Assembly (NCBI RefSeq): GCF_030254645.1
Contig: NZ_CP116346.1
Span: 4,195,001-4,259,000 of the forward strand
From: Paucibacter sediminis
Lineage (GTDB): Bacteria; Pseudomonadota; Gammaproteobacteria; Burkholderiales; Burkholderiaceae_C
Reading direction: 5' to 3'
Length of the DNA: 64,000 nt
Shown: positions 62,577-64,000 of the stretch, piece after piece
Position numbering within the stretch: position 1 is the stretch's first letter
How the letters are laid out: every line of letters begins with the position of its first letter
Notes under the pieces: model-generated
What the model saw: only the letters and a program-made list of their open reading frames with translations
Databases searched by the model: none
What the model was told of the DNA's origin: nothing
Translations under genes and position numbers: made by a program

Positions 62577-62715
62577 CCTTTGTCGTTCATGCGCTTCCAT
62601 GTGTCGCGCAACGGGCCCAAACTGGGCTTGGTCGGGCACGCCCCCAGTTCGGGGATTGACGCAGCGCACCACCGCACGCGATGCTCCGCGACATCCAAAT
62701 CGAAAGAGGCATGTC

Positions 62716-64000
62716 ATGGTGCGACCCCGACTGATTCCTATTGCTCTGGCCGTCGCCATGTGCAGCGCCGCTGCGCAGGCTTCCGATCTGAGCTATTTGA
62801 AGGGCTTGCTGGATGCCACGCCGGCCGGCGGTTGGGTCAAGGCGAATACCAATGTGTTCACGGCGGCGTCGCCGACGGGTGCAGATGCCGCGCCATCGGT
62901 GCCAAGTGGCCCGATCGCGGTGACCTACGCTTGGGCAGGCATGGCCTGGGACGGCTCACGCGGCAATATCCTGCTGTTCGGCGGTGGCCACGCCAACTAT
63001 GTCGGTAACGAGGTGTACATCTGGCAAGGCTCGGATGGCACATGGACGCGTGGCAGCCTGCCCAGCAAGGTGGATCTCAGTACTGGCTTCGTGTTGGGGG
63101 CCGGAGCACCGCAGTCCTCGCATACTTACCAAACCACGATCTACGCACCTGGCACCGACCGCCTCGTCGTTTTCGGTGGTGCAGCCTGGAACGGCGGCGG
63201 TGCTCCATCAGATGCAAATGGGCGAACCGGCGCCTGGTGGTGGAACCCGTCGCTGGCCGACCCCAACAAGGTGGGTGGTGGCGACAACACTGGCTGGGAT
63301 AGCACCCGCGCAGGATCCAATTCTTGGCAAGTGCGCCCTTACGATCCCTGGGTTGGTATGGACCCCTTGACCGGACGGAGTTTTGCCAACGGCACCAGCG
63401 CCTATCGCTCAGAAGGCGGCAAGGACGTGGTCTATCTCACCCTGGATCAGAACTCATCCGGCCTGCCCGCCCTGTTCCGCTACGAATTGGGAACGCCGAA
63501 CACGCCTGACAGTTGGTCGCAGGTGGGTATCGATTCAGGTGCGACGTTCTTGAGCTCTGGCGCCGCTGCCATCGACACGGCCCATGGTCTGTTCGTCCGT
63601 ACCGCCATGACGGGTGGCAGCTTCCAGAACGACCTTGCAGTATGGGATCTCTCGAAGAACAACGCCGCGAATCCCTCGTTGAACAAGGAAGTTGGCGTCA
63701 AACTGGTCGATACCAACGGCGGCGACTGGGTTCCCAATTTCTCCACCTCGGTGGCCTATGACTCGGCAACCGGACAGCTCGTATTCTGGGATGGCACTGC
63801 CGGCGGTACGGTCTGGACTGCCAAGGCAGAGTTCCTGCAGGACGGTTCCCTGGATACGGTGTGGACCGTGCACAAGGCTGAAAGCACCACGGCGGCTCAA
63901 CCCAAGGGAAATTTCGGCGACGGTGTGCTCGGCAAGTGGGAGTACGCGCCCGAGCTTGGCGCCTTTATCGCTATGGACACGCCCGATCTCGCTGCCGGCG
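62716..64000 (+). CDS. Secreted kelch-like beta-propeller protein (3' end outside window)
   Basis: An exported protein cut by the right edge; 428 codons are visible without a stop. The signal peptide (MVRPRLIPIALAVAMCSAAAQAS) follows an AAAGAGG ribosome site 7 bases before the ATG at 62716. The mature chain is rich in Gly/Trp/Asn, with repeated blades such as GNILLFGGGHANYVGNEVYI, RLVVFGGAAWNGGG and GQLVFWDGTAGGTVWTA, like galactose-oxidase or kelch propellers. Function is unknown. The 139-base spacer upstream has a hairpin (AACTGGG 62620-62626 / CCCAGTT 62643-62649). Confidence 0.8.
   Translation, partial: MVRPRLIPIALAVAMCSAAAQASDLSYLKGLLDATPAGGWVKANTNVFTAASPTGADAAPSVPSGPIAVTYAWAGMAWDGSRGNILLFGGGHANYVGNEVYIWQGSDGTWTRGSLPSKVDLSTGFVLGAGAPQSSHTYQTTIYAPGTDRLVVFGGAAWNGGGAPSDANGRTGAWWWNPSLADPNKVGGGDNTGWDSTRAGSNSWQVRPYDPWVGMDPLTGRSFANGTSAYRSEGGKDVVYLTLDQNSSGLPALFRYELGTPNTPDSWSQVGIDSGATFLSSGAAAIDTAHGLFVRTAMTGGSFQNDLAVWDLSKNNAANPSLNKEVGVKLVDTNGGDWVPNFSTSVAYDSATGQLVFWDGTAGGTVWTAKAEFLQDGSLDTVWTVHKAESTTAAQPKGNFGDGVLGKWEYAPELGAFIAMDTPDLAAG

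Overview
The window is GC-rich, densely coded chromosomal DNA of a betaproteobacterium, most likely a Burkholderiales member of the Leptothrix/Rubrivivax/Roseateles type. The grounds are a soxYZAXB cluster, a Bug-type solute receptor, the queG/tsaE/amidase/mutL/miaA neighbourhood, and strong GC bias with many ATGA start-stop overlaps. No tRNA, rRNA, CRISPR array or intact insertion sequence was recognised.

1-11.2 kb is a sulfur-oxidation island. The end of soxY is followed by soxZ, soxA, soxX and soxB, then a secreted DsrE-like protein, a YeeE/TsuA-type thiosulfate transporter, a dihaem cytochrome c4, flavocytochrome c sulfide dehydrogenase (fccAB), a SoxH-like metallo-beta-lactamase fold protein, a thioredoxin-like protein, an AhpD-like protein, two small c-type cytochromes and an ArsR-family regulator with SqrR/BigR-like cysteines. 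A shared 19-base motif (ANATM-N7-GCGVATA) occurs at five upstream positions here and probably marks the ArsR regulon.

11.2-17.9 kb is a divergent module. One arm is arsR plus a single-domain rhodanese; the other is adaptor, RND pump, DUF2892 membrane protein, OsmC and a Crp/Fnr regulator. A palindrome sits between the arms. It looks like a reactive-sulfur-responsive efflux and detoxification unit.

17.9-32.5 kb holds thyA-folA-DUF4337, an ABC exporter, a MarR-controlled tripartite EmrAB-type efflux operon with two overlapping operator palindromes, a structured spacer of about 370 bases, an acetyl-CoA hydrolase/transferase, a diguanylate cyclase, an ornithine-cyclodeaminase-family reductase and a lower-GC orphan secreted protein.

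32.5-53.1 kb contains the conserved queG/tsaE/amidase/mutL/miaA neighbourhood, split in two. Between the amidase gene and mutL lies an opposite-strand block: a periplasmic haem-c sensor, a Ser/Thr kinase, a DedA protein, a two-component system, cstA and ybdD. A large nested inverted repeat lies at the mutL side of this block. The mutL run continues through an RluF-like synthase, a Bcr/CflA transporter and miaA into an ABC-AttH system.

53-64 kb carries an AEC transporter, a Bug receptor overlapping xerD, an orphan secreted protein, Lrp/AsnC and MarC, isocitrate lyase with an AT-rich palindromic promoter and a clear terminator, an iron alcohol dehydrogenase, an HSL-type esterase overlapping a hotdog-GNAT fusion, and the start of a secreted kelch-like beta-propeller cut by the window end.
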